From JBBQUP01 sp038212305 (GTDB taxonomy: Bacteria; Bacteroidota; Bacteroidia; Bacteroidales; Marinilabiliaceae): a stretch of DNA of 29,567 nucleotides. The notes under the pieces are model-generated. The model made no database searches. It was not told the DNA's origin and saw only the letters and a list, made by a program, of their open reading frames with translations. Positions 1 through 8,982 of the stretch are shown one piece after another. Both the position numbers and the translations under genes were made by a program. The stretch's first letter is position 1. The number at the start of each line of letters is the position of its first letter. The stretch is from the NCBI GenBank assembly GCA_038212305.1, contig JBBQUP010000036.1, forward strand, positions 1 through 29,567, given 5' to 3'.

Positions 1-122
1 CATTGTACAACAATACATTGATGCTCGAACGATTTATGTGCAGGTTTGCTATTAATCCAAACACTGCTAAAAATCAAAAAATTGTCAAAGAACTATTGGA
101 ATACGGCAAAATTGCCGCTTAA
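1..122 (+). CDS. C-terminal fragment of an unidentified protein
   Basis: An open frame runs from the window edge to a TAA at 120-122 and encodes about 39 residues ending in KELLEYGKIAA. The start lies outside the window. The tail is rich in Lys, Leu and Asn with an amphipathic look, as expected of a helical protein end, but I do not recognise the family. It is followed by a 146-bp gap before trmD, so it is probably not co-translated with it. It could be a chance frame, but composition and stop position look coding. Confidence 0.45.
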   Translation, partial: LYNNTLMLERFMCRFAINPNTAKNQKIVKELLEYGKIAA

Positions 123-244
123 AATCTAACGGACTATTGTAATATAAGACGTTAATTTAAAGATGTCCAAATTTTTAGTCAAATAAATCAGCATCCACTT
201 TTTAATATCTCAATGATATAAAGCCAAGTGTTGAGTTTTAATCT

Positions 245-252
245 TAATTTTG
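245..252 (+). promoter_or_regulatory. Bacteroidota-type -7 element before trmD
   Basis: TAATTTTG matches the Bacteroidota -7 consensus TAnnTTTG exactly and ends 16 nt before the trmD ATG. No clear -33 TTTG is seen 19-21 nt upstream. The implied leader is only about 10 nt. The same element with the same 16-nt gap occurs before the small cysteine-rich gene at 23460. Confidence 0.45.
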
Positions 253-268
253 AAAAAAATTATTACCC

Positions 269-943
269 ATGAGAATCGATATACTCACACTTTTTCCGGA
301 CATGTTTCAAGGCCCTTTAAGCGAGTCGATACTTAAACGCGCCATTGAGAAGGGAGCTGTGGAGATATTTTTTCACAACATCCGCGATTATGCAAACAAT
401 AAACACAACCGAGTTGATGATTATGTGTTTGGTGGCGGTGCGGGGATGGTAATGCAAATAGAACCCATTGCTACACTCATTGAGAAACTTCAAGCCGAAC
501 GCACCTACAACGAGGTTATATATATGACCCCCGATGGCGAACGACTTGCCCAACGGCTCGTAAATACCCTTTCGCTTGCAGGAAACTTAATGATATTGTG
601 TGGCCATTATAAAGGTATCGATCAGCGTATTCGCGATCATTTTATTACGCTTGAGATTTCCATAGGCGATTACGTGCTAACAGGCGGAGAATTGGCCGCA
701 GCGGTGGTGGTTGATTCGGTCGTGCGACTCATTCCGGGCGTTCTTTCGGACGAAACATCGGCATTAACCGACTCTTTTCAGGACAATTTGCTCTCACCAC
801 CAGTTTACACCCGCCCTGCAGAATTTAGGGGATGGAAAGTACCCGACATATTACTATCAGGGCATGATGCCAAAATAGACCAATGGCGAGAAGAGCAAGC
901 CTTTAAACGAACCAAACGATTACGCCCCGATTTGTTGGAATGA
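269..943 (+). CDS. trmD: tRNA (guanine-N1)-methyltransferase TrmD
   Basis: The 224-residue product is TrmD, the SPOUT-class enzyme that transfers a methyl group from S-adenosylmethionine to N1 of G37 in tRNAs reading CNN/UNN codons, which prevents +1 frameshifting. Seen: N-terminal MRIDILTLFPDMF, GGGAGMVMQ near residue 55, the knot-forming segments LCGHYKGIDQRI and ISIGDYVLTGGELAA that bind SAM, and the DSF segment holding the family's catalytic Asp, followed by PPVYTRPAEFRGWKVPDILLSG. Length is slightly under the usual 230-250 residues, as in other Bacteroidota. The ATG start is supported by the universal N-terminal motif. It is not accompanied by rpsP, rimM or rplS as in the proteobacterial operon. 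Essential housekeeping gene; cytoplasmic. Confidence 0.97.
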   Translation: MRIDILTLFPDMFQGPLSESILKRAIEKGAVEIFFHNIRDYANNKHNRVDDYVFGGGAGMVMQIEPIATLIEKLQAERTYNEVIYMTPDGERLAQRLVNTLSLAGNLMILCGHYKGIDQRIRDHFITLEISIGDYVLTGGELAAAVVVDSVVRLIPGVLSDETSALTDSFQDNLLSPPVYTRPAEFRGWKVPDILLSGHDAKIDQWREEQAFKRTKRLRPDLLE

Positions 944-965
944 TGAAAGGGTTTAGGGTTTATTT

Positions 966-989
966 GTTGAGAGGTTGAGAGGTTGAGAA
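966..989 (+). repeat. Three tandem 8-bp units GTTGAGAG
   Basis: GTTGAGAG occurs at 966-973 and 974-981, with GTTGAGAA at 982-989. It follows the trmD stop by 22 bp and is preceded by two GGGTTTA units. Probably slippage-prone intergenic DNA; no function is evident. Confidence 0.7.
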
Positions 990-1159
990 ATAGTTTAGGG
1001 GTTACAGGACAAAACAACGAGTTAATATTCTATTTGCCTACTCATACTACTTCCCTAGCGACAAATTATAACAGACACTTAGCATTTCATCGACTTTAGC
1101 CCAAAAAACTAGGATAAAAACAAATAAGGTTTTAAGTTTGCAAACCAATACTTAAAGCA

Positions 1160-1240
1160 CATCTAAACATTAAACGTCTAAACATCAAACGTTATACATC
1201 TAAACACTTAGTTAAACATCTAAACTTTAAACGTCTAAAT
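1160..1240 (+). repeat. Degenerate CATCTAAAC repeat tract in the trmD-DUF4293 gap
   Basis: CATCTAAAC occurs at 1160, 1198 and 1218; CGTCTAAAC at 1175 and CGTCTAAAT at 1232; CATCAAACG at 1183. Intervening DNA is made of related TTAAAC words, so units of roughly 15-24 bp are loosely repeated on the same strand up to the start of the next gene. The rest of the 321-bp gap (944-1264) has no credible gene. The tract ends about 25 bp before the ATG at 1265, so it may lie in that gene's promoter or leader. Confidence 0.6.
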
Positions 1241-1264
1241 CTTAAACAACTAACCACTAAAATA

Positions 1265-1729
1265 ATGTTACAACGAATTCAAAGCTTATATTTACTGATA
1301 GCAGCCATTTTAACTGGCATATCAACCAAAATGATTTTTGCCTCGTTATCGAGCGATAAGGCCTACTACGAATTAATTGCCGCAGGAATAAAAATGACTG
1401 GCGAAGGATTAGCCAACGAAATGGTTTACCCTACAATGCCATTAAGAGTACTGGTAATTTTATCAACCGTCATTTCGGCATTTACCATATTTCGATACAA
1501 GAAGCGTAAAATTCAAATCAGTTTATGCTCCATAAACATCGCTATTACATTAGGTATCACTGGAATAGCCTACTATTATGGTTATACTGCCGCCAAAGTT
1601 TTAGAAGCCAAAGTAGCTTATCATTTACCTTTAATAATACCGGTTGTATCAGCTATTTTAATTGTTTTGGCACTCATTGCAATCATTAAAGACGAGGCTT
1701 TGGTTAAATCGTTTAATCGGATTCGATAA
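1265..1729 (+). CDS. DUF4293 family four-helix membrane protein
   Basis: 154 residues matching DUF4293, a membrane family of unknown function essentially restricted to Bacteroidota. Seen: the family N-terminus MLQRIQSLYLLIAAIL, four hydrophobic segments (about residues 6-28, 60-77, 85-108 and 119-141), and the family C-terminal signature IIKDEALVKSFNRIR. An extramembrane loop of about 35 residues separates helices 1 and 2. No catalytic motif is visible. It stands alone, followed by a terminator shared with the convergent sucB. Recognition rests on the N- and C-terminal motifs and topology. Function unknown. Confidence 0.85.
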   Translation: MLQRIQSLYLLIAAILTGISTKMIFASLSSDKAYYELIAAGIKMTGEGLANEMVYPTMPLRVLVILSTVISAFTIFRYKKRKIQISLCSINIAITLGITGIAYYYGYTAAKVLEAKVAYHLPLIIPVVSAILIVLALIAIIKDEALVKSFNRIR

Positions 1730-1742
1730 AATAGATTCTTAT

Positions 1743-1780
1743 AAAATCGCCTCAAAACGAATAGTCTTGAGGGCGATTTT
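1743..1780. terminator. Bidirectional hairpin terminator between DUF4293 gene and sucB
   Basis: AAAATCGCC-TCAA (1743-1755) pairs with TTGAGGGCGATTTT (1767-1780) with one bulged base and an 11-nt loop. The arms carry an A-run on the left and a T-run on the right, so the hairpin can work on both strands. It lies exactly between two convergent genes. Confidence 0.85.
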
Positions 1781-1798
1781 ACATATAGTATTTTCAGC

Positions 1799-3046
1799 TT
1801 ACAAACCCAACACAACCTTTTCCGGATTTTGCCCAGGCGTGAGCATGGCTAATGGATTCTCGATCATCTCCTTAATGGTTTTTAAATAACCCACCGAATC
1901 TTTTCCGTCGATAATGCGATGATCGTAGCTTAAAGCCACATACATCATAGGACGAATAACTACTTGTTGATTTCTCGCCACTGGACGATCGATAATATTG
2001 TGCATGCCTAAAATTGCCGACTGAGGTGGATTAATTAATGGAGTTGAGAGCATAGAACCAAATACACCTCCATTGGTAATGGTGAATGTTCCGCCAGTCA
2101 TTTCTGATAGTGATAATTTGCCAGTTCGAGCTTTGTCTGCAAGTGCTTTTAATTCCAATTCAATTTCGGCCAATGATAAGTTTTCGACTCCTCGAATAAC
2201 TGGGACCATCAGTCCTTTAGGCGTTTGAACTGCTACCGAAATATCTACCGAAGGGTAAATAACCATTTCGTCACCATCGATTTGTGCATTTACCATTGGG
2301 AAACTTTTCACAGCCAAAGCCGAAGCTTTTAAAAAGAAGGACATAAAACCAAGTTTCACCCCATACTTTTCGGTAAAAGCTTTGTTGTATTGGCTTCGTA
2401 GTCGCATTACCTCACTCATATCCACCTCGTTGAAAGTGGTAAGCATAGCTGTTTCGTTTTTAACTGCCACCAAGCGCTGACTCAACTTTTTACGTAGTTG
2501 ACTCATTTTTTGACGTTCTGGTGTTTTATTCGTGGCAGTTGATTTCATTTCAACAGGTAATGAGTGAAGTGCTTTCGAAGCCTCTTTAACATCGCTGGCT
2601 GATATCCGATGCAACCCCGATAGTACATCATCGAGACTAATCCCTTCGGATTTCATGACCTCACGAGCCAATGGAGTTAATTTTACATGCACATCATCAG
2701 TCGGTACTGATTCTTTAGGCTTAACGTCAACCTCTTCACTGAAGGAGGCAGCCTTTACATCAACAACCGTCGAAGGATCGTGTTTTGGTATTGCATCACC
2801 TTTAGGAGCTTTCGAAGTATCAATAGAACAAGCTACAGAATTCACTTTTACAGTTTCGCCAGCCTGTGCAATAATTTTTATTTGTCCACCTTCAATTGCT
2901 ACAAGCGACAAGGTTGCTTTATCGGACTCTATTTCAGCCAGTTCTTGATTTTTGTATACTATATCACCATCTTTTACAGCCCATGAAGCAATTTCAACTT
3001 CATTAATTGACTCACCTGGTGTTGGTACTTTTATTTCAACAATCAT
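1799..3046 (-). CDS. sucB: 2-oxoglutarate dehydrogenase E2, dihydrolipoyl succinyltransferase
   Basis: 415 residues. This is the E2 core of the 2-oxoglutarate dehydrogenase complex, which transfers the succinyl group from lipoyl-lysine to CoA in the TCA cycle. Domains in order: lipoyl domain (about 1-76) with Lys43 in ESDKATL as the lipoylation site; a Pro/Ala/Lys/Asp-rich linker; peripheral-subunit-binding domain (about 122-155, LTPLAREVMKSEGISLDDV); and the acyltransferase domain (about 178-415) with the catalytic HxxxD of SYDHRIIDGKD (His376, Asp380). It starts 13 bp after the sucA stop, so the two form an operon in the standard E1-E2 order. The third subunit, lipoamide dehydrogenase, is not in the window. 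E2o rather than another acyltransferase is supported by the single lipoyl domain and the adjacent E1o. Confidence 0.96.
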   Translation of the reverse strand: MIVEIKVPTPGESINEVEIASWAVKDGDIVYKNQELAEIESDKATLSLVAIEGGQIKIIAQAGETVKVNSVACSIDTSKAPKGDAIPKHDPSTVVDVKAASFSEEVDVKPKESVPTDDVHVKLTPLAREVMKSEGISLDDVLSGLHRISASDVKEASKALHSLPVEMKSTATNKTPERQKMSQLRKKLSQRLVAVKNETAMLTTFNEVDMSEVMRLRSQYNKAFTEKYGVKLGFMSFFLKASALAVKSFPMVNAQIDGDEMVIYPSVDISVAVQTPKGLMVPVIRGVENLSLAEIELELKALADKARTGKLSLSEMTGGTFTITNGGVFGSMLSTPLINPPQSAILGMHNIIDRPVARNQQVVIRPMMYVALSYDHRIIDGKDSVGYLKTIKEMIENPLAMLTPGQNPEKVVLGL

Positions 3047-3059
3047 AACAAACAGTTAA

Positions 3060-5879
3060 TTATATAGAAAAACGTGGAGTGTCAATAAAATATTTGTGCT
3101 GTTTCACTATCTCTTCGCGCGATTTACCTTCGACACATTGCAAAGCACAGTATTTGTTTTTTAAATTGCAATGACAAGGTTTAAATACTTTGTAAACAAT
3201 CTCATTCTGTCCTATTTGATGCAATTTATGTAATCCTGTAGCGGGACTTCCACTAGCTAATCGCGCAATAGGAATTAAATCCCACTGAGGCAAATTATTT
3301 CGAACGTAAAACCAAGGACCCATATTTTCAGGTTCTTCCTGTACCCACAAGCGTAGCAATGCATTGGGATAACGCTTGTTGACTTTTTCAAGCGATTTGG
3401 TTGGAAATGGATGTAACTGCTCTAAACGAACCAAAGCCACATCGCGTGCATCTAACTCTGTTTTGCGCGCTAATAAATCGTAATAAATTTTTCCGCTGCA
3501 CAGCACTACACGCGTCACATTCTCTGCATCAACATTATCATCGTCAATAACTTCATGAAAACGTCCTTTCGATAATTCATCAATTGATGATTGACATAAA
3601 GGATGACGCAATAAACTTTTTGGAGTAAAAACAATCAAAGGAACTCTGAAATTCCAACTCACCTGTCGGCGTAGCAAATGAAAAAAGTTAGCTGGAGTTG
3701 TACAATTGGTAATTTGCATGTTGTTATTAGCTGCCAAAATCAAAAACCGCTCAATTCGAGCACTGCTATGCTCTGGACCTTGTCCTTCGTACCCATGTGG
3801 AAGTAAAAGAACCAACCCATTCATTAACCCCCATTTTTCTTCGGCAGAGCTAATGTATTGGTCAATTACAACCTGTGCAACATTATAAAAATCACCAAAC
3901 TGAGCTTCCCATATGGTTAAACCGCTGGGAGTAGCTAATGCGTAACCATATTCAAATCCTAAAACACCATATTCCGATAAAAGTGAATTAAACACATGAA
4001 AAGGAGCTTGAGACTCATCTAAATGTTGTAACGGGATGTGTTTTTCATCAATATTTTCCACCGAAAAAGCTGCATGTCGATGTGCAAAAGTTCCCCGTTG
4101 CGAATCCTGTCCGCTTAAACGTATCGGAACTCCAGAAATCAAGAGAGATGCATAGGCTAATAACTCTGCCATCGCCCAATCAACTTTACCGTTATTAAAC
4201 AAGGTAATACGATCTTCAATAATTTTATGTACTTTTTTAAAAAACTCTTTATCAGCAGGCAGTTCATTTACCTTATAAGCCAGTTTTTTAATCAAATCCA
4301 TATCAACACCTGTGGCGGGACTGGCAATAAAATCCTCATCGGTGCTGTATTCATATCCCTCCCAATCTTTTTTAAGAAACGGATGAATAACTACGCTCTC
4401 AAATCCTTTCGACACAGTATATTGATCTTCAAGATGTTGTTCGAAATTATCAATCAACATTTGATTTTCATCTGGCGTAAGTATGCTCTGCTCAACAAGC
4501 AATCTCGAATAGATCTCACGCGGATTAGGATGATTTGCAATTGCCTTATACAATGTTGGTTGAGTAAAACGAGGCTCATCCCCTTCGTTGTGTCCATATT
4601 TTCGATACGAGAGAATATCAACAAATACATCCGAATGAAATGTTTGTCGGAACTCAATTGCCAATTCTAACACATAGGCCAATTCTTCAGCATCATCGCC
4701 ATTTATATGAAAAACTGGGGCACGAGTAACTTTAGCTATATCAGTACAATAAGTCCCTGAACGAGCATCAATATAATTAGTTGTAAATCCGATTTGATTG
4801 TTAATAACAATATGAATGGTTCCACCCGTTTTATAACCAGGCAGTTGCGACATTTGCACCACTTCATAAACCACTCCTTGTCCAGCTATAGCAGCATCGC
4901 CATGTATTGCAATAGGAACAATTTTATTAAAATCACCACCATGCGAATGGTCAATACGCGCTCGAACAATCCCTTCAATTACAGGCGTTACGGCCTCAAG
5001 GTGAGATGGATTTGGAGCAAGAATTAGATTGATATCTTGTCCATCTAAAGTTTTAACAACGTTCTCATAACCAAGGTGATATTTTACGTCGCCCAGAGAA
5101 ATTCCTTTTTCGTACTCACCGCCTTCAAACTCTTTAAAAATATATTCGTAGGGTTTGCCTAAAATATTAGCTAACACATTTAATCGTCCCCGGTGAGCTA
5201 ATCCAATAGCAAATTCTTTAACACCCAATGAAGCACCTTTCTCAATCATAGCCTTTAATGCCGGGATAATTCCTTCGGAACCTTCGATTGAAAAACGCTT
5301 TTGCCCAACAAATTTTTTATGAATAAACATCTCAAACCCCGATGCTCTAAGTAAATGATTATAAATCCATTTCTTTTTGTTTACATCATAATTTGGAAGA
5401 TTACGTACGCTTTCCATTTTTTGCCTCAACCAGTTTACCACTTCTGGAACTCGAATATAAACATACTCCACCCCTATTGATTTACAATATGTAGTTTGAA
5501 GATGATCAATGATAACTGATAATTTGGCTGGCCCTATTCCTATGTCGGTACCCGCATGAAAAACAGTATCCATATCGGCTGCCGATAGTCCAAAGTTTTC
5601 AACATCCAACGTTGGAGAATAAGAACGCCGAATACGAACAGGATTTGTTTTGGTAAAAAGATGCCCACGTTGCCGATACCCAAAAATAAGATTGATTACA
5701 TTAAACTCCTTGTTCATACCTACTTCAACTGATGGTGCAAAATGTTTCAATGCAAAATCAAACCCTTTAAAAAAAATTTTAAACTCCTCATCTACCGAAT
5801 CAGGATCGGTGAGATATTGTTTATACAATGCCTCAATGGCTTTACTATCGCTATTTCCTAAATACGAAAATTGATCCAT
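3060..5879 (-). CDS. sucA: 2-oxoglutarate dehydrogenase E1 (thiamin-dependent)
   Basis: 939 residues, close to the usual length of E1o. It decarboxylates 2-oxoglutarate with thiamin diphosphate and passes the succinyl group to the lipoyl arm of E2. Seen: E1o N-terminal helix MDQFSYLGNSDSKAIEALY; FAIGLAHRGRLNVLAN (about 223-238); the ThDP/Mg motif from HGDAAIAGQG (326-335) to the Asn pair N360-N361; and the C-terminal MGPWFYVRNNL region. After the usual family end (SPATGLHKLHQ) it carries an extra tail of about 45 residues with Cys902, Cys904, Cys911 and Cys915 (CxC-x6-C-x3-C), which could bind a metal or Fe-S cluster; this is not part of the E. coli enzyme. Transcribed with sucB, from a promoter near 5930. 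Confidence 0.96.
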   Translation of the reverse strand: MDQFSYLGNSDSKAIEALYKQYLTDPDSVDEEFKIFFKGFDFALKHFAPSVEVGMNKEFNVINLIFGYRQRGHLFTKTNPVRIRRSYSPTLDVENFGLSAADMDTVFHAGTDIGIGPAKLSVIIDHLQTTYCKSIGVEYVYIRVPEVVNWLRQKMESVRNLPNYDVNKKKWIYNHLLRASGFEMFIHKKFVGQKRFSIEGSEGIIPALKAMIEKGASLGVKEFAIGLAHRGRLNVLANILGKPYEYIFKEFEGGEYEKGISLGDVKYHLGYENVVKTLDGQDINLILAPNPSHLEAVTPVIEGIVRARIDHSHGGDFNKIVPIAIHGDAAIAGQGVVYEVVQMSQLPGYKTGGTIHIVINNQIGFTTNYIDARSGTYCTDIAKVTRAPVFHINGDDAEELAYVLELAIEFRQTFHSDVFVDILSYRKYGHNEGDEPRFTQPTLYKAIANHPNPREIYSRLLVEQSILTPDENQMLIDNFEQHLEDQYTVSKGFESVVIHPFLKKDWEGYEYSTDEDFIASPATGVDMDLIKKLAYKVNELPADKEFFKKVHKIIEDRITLFNNGKVDWAMAELLAYASLLISGVPIRLSGQDSQRGTFAHRHAAFSVENIDEKHIPLQHLDESQAPFHVFNSLLSEYGVLGFEYGYALATPSGLTIWEAQFGDFYNVAQVVIDQYISSAEEKWGLMNGLVLLLPHGYEGQGPEHSSARIERFLILAANNNMQITNCTTPANFFHLLRRQVSWNFRVPLIVFTPKSLLRHPLCQSSIDELSKGRFHEVIDDDNVDAENVTRVVLCSGKIYYDLLARKTELDARDVALVRLEQLHPFPTKSLEKVNKRYPNALLRLWVQEEPENMGPWFYVRNNLPQWDLIPIARLASGSPATGLHKLHQIGQNEIVYKVFKPCHCNLKNKYCALQCVEGKSREEIVKQHKYFIDTPRFSI

Positions 5880-5929
5880 AAATTTTTATTTCCTGGTCAA
5901 ATCCTTCTCATCTTTATTTATTGATGAAA

Positions 5930-5937
5930 CAAAAGTA
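5930..5937 (-). promoter_or_regulatory. Bacteroidota-type -7 element for sucAB
   Basis: On the minus strand TACTTTTG matches TAnnTTTG, 50 nt upstream of the sucA ATG in the 173-bp divergent gap with the nuclease gene. No good -33 TTTG is seen at 18-21 nt. Sequence evidence only. Confidence 0.45.
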
Positions 5938-6052
5938 ACCGTTTTTTAATTTTACAGGATTTTATACCTTGTGAACTTATAAATAAGTAACACTTTTTTC
6001 AAACATTTGTCTGAAAAACGACTAATAAAATACAAATTAATTGATAAAGCCG

Positions 6053-8950
6053 ATGCCTCAAGAGCAAAATAATAACAATAACGAGTACTTTTTAGAAGCC
6101 TTGGCTAAATTTATTTATCAAAGGGATAAAACAGAAATTTCAAACTTTTGTTTTGTTTTTCCTAGTAGGCGGTCCGGAATATTTTTTAAACACTATTTAG
6201 GCAAAATAACCGATGCACCTATTTGGTCACCATCGGTTTTAACAATTAATGAGTTTGCACAACTATTTACATCAATACTTCCAGTTGATTCATTAACTCT
6301 TTTGTTTAAACTCTATCATACTTTTAAAGAACTGACCAATACAAATCAATCGTTCGATGATTTTATTCCTTGGGGAGAGATGATTTTATCGGATTTTCAT
6401 GACATCGACAACTACTTATCCAATCCTAAAACACTATTTAGCAATCTATTATCGATAAAGGAAATTGAAACGGATTACTCATTTCTAACTCCTAATCAGG
6501 TTGAGGCGATAAGAGTATTTTGGAGTAGCTTTTCACCCGAAAAACTATCCAACGAACAAAAGATGTTCATTCAAAATTGGGAGCTTTTATATCCATTTTA
6601 CACAAAATTCAACCAAGCTCTAGAGGCTGAAAACCTAGCTTATTCAGGAGCCATCAACCGACAAATTGCAGAGACAATCACAAGCTTTGACATAGATTCT
6701 CTGAGCTTTAAAAAAATAATTTTTTGTGGATTTTTTGTCTTAACACCAGCTGAGCAAAAACTGTTTAATGGATTGCAAAAAAAAGGTATTGCAGAGTTTT
6801 ACTGGGATTACTCACCATGGATAATGGGTAATTCCAAAGTTTTTAATGCTGGAAATCAGCTACCGTTTAAAGATGCGGGGTGGTTTATGAATGAAAATAT
6901 CACCCATTTTCCTTCGCCTGCACAATGGCATTTACCTCAAACAAAGCAATGGCCCGAAATTACAATAACAGGCGTTTCGAGATCGTCGGAGCAACTACGA
7001 ATTGTGACTCGTTTTTTGACTGAGGAGGCCAGCTCCAATAAATCAGATAAAAATAGAACTGCTATTTTATTAACCAACGAATCGTTTTTAATTCCAACTC
7101 TTCATGCCATTCCTCCTGAATACGACAAAATAAATGTGTCGTTAGGCTATCCGTTAAAAAGCACACCAGTATTTAGTTTGCTGGATGCTGTTTTTAATCT
7201 TCAAAAAAATGCCCGCTCAACTGCGGCTGGGAAAAGTTGGTTTTATCATCGCGATGTGATGCCTTTGCTTCAACACGCTTATATATCATTAGCCGAACCC
7301 ATTGAAACTTTATCAATTAAGGAGAGGATGATCTCACGAAACTCTTTATTTATAGAAGCCTCGGAACTAACAACCACTCCATTTTTCGAACATCTGTTTA
7401 CTGTTATCACTCATGGGCATCAGTTTCCTAACTACATCGAGAAAATTCTGTTATCAAGCTATCAATTACTAACTGATGAGTCGAATTTTGAGCAGGAATT
7501 TGTTTTTGCAGCCTATAAACAAGTTATTAAGCTTGGCGACTTGCTCAATAACCTGCAAGAATCGGTTTTACCAAAAACATGGCTTCAATTGTTTCGTCGA
7601 ATGGCACAAAATGTGACAGTTCCATTTAAGGGCGAACCCCTTAATGGATTGCAGGTTATGGGAGTGTTAGAGACACGAGCCATCGACTTTGACGCCATAG
7701 CCATCCTGCATATGAACGAAGGAATATTTCCTAAAAACAGTCCGCCTAATTCATTTATTCCTAATAATTTACGCATTGGCTTTGGCCTTCCAACACTTGA
7801 GCATCAAGATGCCATATTTTATTATTACTTTTTCAGGCTCATACATCGGGCTAAAAAAGTTCAACTCTTGTATTTAACATCTGGGCAAGATTTCCAAACT
7901 GGCGAAATGAGTCGCTATCTCTATCAACTGTTTTTGCAATACAAGGGAACTGTTCGACATGAAATAGCGATTGAAAAGCTCACCCTCGAGCACAAAAAAT
8001 CACTTACAGCATCCAAAACACCTGATGTTATTGCACAAATAAACCAATATGGCTCCGAGGGGATTAAAAAACTTAGTCCAAGTGCCATTAGTCAATACAT
8101 CGAATGTACCTTACGTTTTTACTTCAAATACATTTGTCGGTTAAAAGAAAACGAAGAAATTATTGATGACCCCGATGCGCGCATTTTTGGGTTACTTTTT
8201 CATACCACTATCGAAAAACTTTACAAGCCATTTACAAACAAATTAGTATCAGACTCGGAGTTTAAATCTTTGTTAAACAACAAAGTGCGCATTGAAGAAG
8301 CTTTGAAAGAATCATTTACTGAACACTTCTCAGATAAAGCTTTTGATCCCTTATTTGCAGATTACGAAGGTAAAAACCAACTTGTTTATGATGTGTTATT
8401 TAAATATACACAGCAATTTATCGAAAACGATTGTAGTCAAGCTCCCATATTTATTAAAGGACTTGAAACGGTTGTCAATACAACTATTAGGCTCGAATCT
8501 GATCATTGTATATCCTTACAAGGAACAATCGACCGACTGGATGAAGTTCAAAATCAAATACGTGTAATTGATTATAAAACGGGTAAAGGCGAAAATAAGA
8601 TTGCTGAACTATCGTACTTGTTTGACCCACAAAAACATAGCAAATTAAAAGCTATTTTTCAAACACTGCTATATTCACACATGTTAAAAGCCTCGTCGCC
8701 ACCACATTTACCCATTTATCCTACAGTTGTATGGTTAAAAAGTTTGTTTAAATCATCGAATTATCAACTAATAATTGGGGCAAGATCAAATGCATCACCT
8801 CTTTCGTTCGATCAGGTGGAAACAGAATTTATTGACCAATTAAAAACAGTGCTAGAAGAACTATTTAATCCTGACATACCATTTATGCAAACTAATCACC
8901 TAGAATCCTGTGTTAATTGCCCATATAATTATCTTTGTAACCGAAAATAG
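6053..8950 (+). CDS. AddB-like PD-(D/E)XK nuclease with Fe-S staple
   Basis: 965 residues from ATG 6053; a TTG four codons upstream (6041) is the alternative start. It resembles the AddB subunit of AddAB/RecBCD-type double-strand-break resection enzymes. Seen at the C-terminus: the nuclease core with GTIDRLD and VIDYKTG (Asp and Asp/Lys catalytic residues), and an Fe-S staple formed by Cys685 (QYIECTLRFYFKYIC) and Cys953, Cys956 and Cys962 (C-x2-C-x5-C), the spacing known from AddB. The N-terminal segment FVFPSRRSGIFFKHYL replaces the Walker A loop, so ATP-driven helicase activity is unlikely from this chain, as is common in the Bacteroidota family. An AddA-like helicase is expected as partner but is not adjacent here. 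Transcribed divergently from sucA. Cytoplasmic DNA repair role inferred. Confidence 0.85.
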   Translation: MPQEQNNNNNEYFLEALAKFIYQRDKTEISNFCFVFPSRRSGIFFKHYLGKITDAPIWSPSVLTINEFAQLFTSILPVDSLTLLFKLYHTFKELTNTNQSFDDFIPWGEMILSDFHDIDNYLSNPKTLFSNLLSIKEIETDYSFLTPNQVEAIRVFWSSFSPEKLSNEQKMFIQNWELLYPFYTKFNQALEAENLAYSGAINRQIAETITSFDIDSLSFKKIIFCGFFVLTPAEQKLFNGLQKKGIAEFYWDYSPWIMGNSKVFNAGNQLPFKDAGWFMNENITHFPSPAQWHLPQTKQWPEITITGVSRSSEQLRIVTRFLTEEASSNKSDKNRTAILLTNESFLIPTLHAIPPEYDKINVSLGYPLKSTPVFSLLDAVFNLQKNARSTAAGKSWFYHRDVMPLLQHAYISLAEPIETLSIKERMISRNSLFIEASELTTTPFFEHLFTVITHGHQFPNYIEKILLSSYQLLTDESNFEQEFVFAAYKQVIKLGDLLNNLQESVLPKTWLQLFRRMAQNVTVPFKGEPLNGLQVMGVLETRAIDFDAIAILHMNEGIFPKNSPPNSFIPNNLRIGFGLPTLEHQDAIFYYYFFRLIHRAKKVQLLYLTSGQDFQTGEMSRYLYQLFLQYKGTVRHEIAIEKLTLEHKKSLTASKTPDVIAQINQYGSEGIKKLSPSAISQYIECTLRFYFKYICRLKENEEIIDDPDARIFGLLFHTTIEKLYKPFTNKLVSDSEFKSLLNNKVRIEEALKESFTEHFSDKAFDPLFADYEGKNQLVYDVLFKYTQQFIENDCSQAPIFIKGLETVVNTTIRLESDHCISLQGTIDRLDEVQNQIRVIDYKTGKGENKIAELSYLFDPQKHSKLKAIFQTLLYSHMLKASSPPHLPIYPTVVWLKSLFKSSNYQLIIGARSNASPLSFDQVETEFIDQLKTVLEELFNPDIPFMQTNHLESCVNCPYNYLCNRK

Positions 8951-8982
8951 AGTTCATAAAACTATCAACCAATCAAAATTAT

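Noticed and set aside
805..1017. 70-codon minus-strand frame over the trmD 3' end
   Set aside because: Antisense to a conserved gene, composition without protein character and no homology recognised.
966..1240. Possible CRISPR array in the trmD-DUF4293 gap
   Set aside because: Repeat words are too short and irregular, spacers are not unique and of constant length, and no cas genes are near.
4227..4670. 147-codon plus-strand frame inside sucA
   Set aside because: Shadow of the strongly conserved E1 reading frame.
6041..6052. TTG start four codons upstream of the nuclease ATG
   Set aside because: ATG 6053 is the simpler start and only four residues differ.
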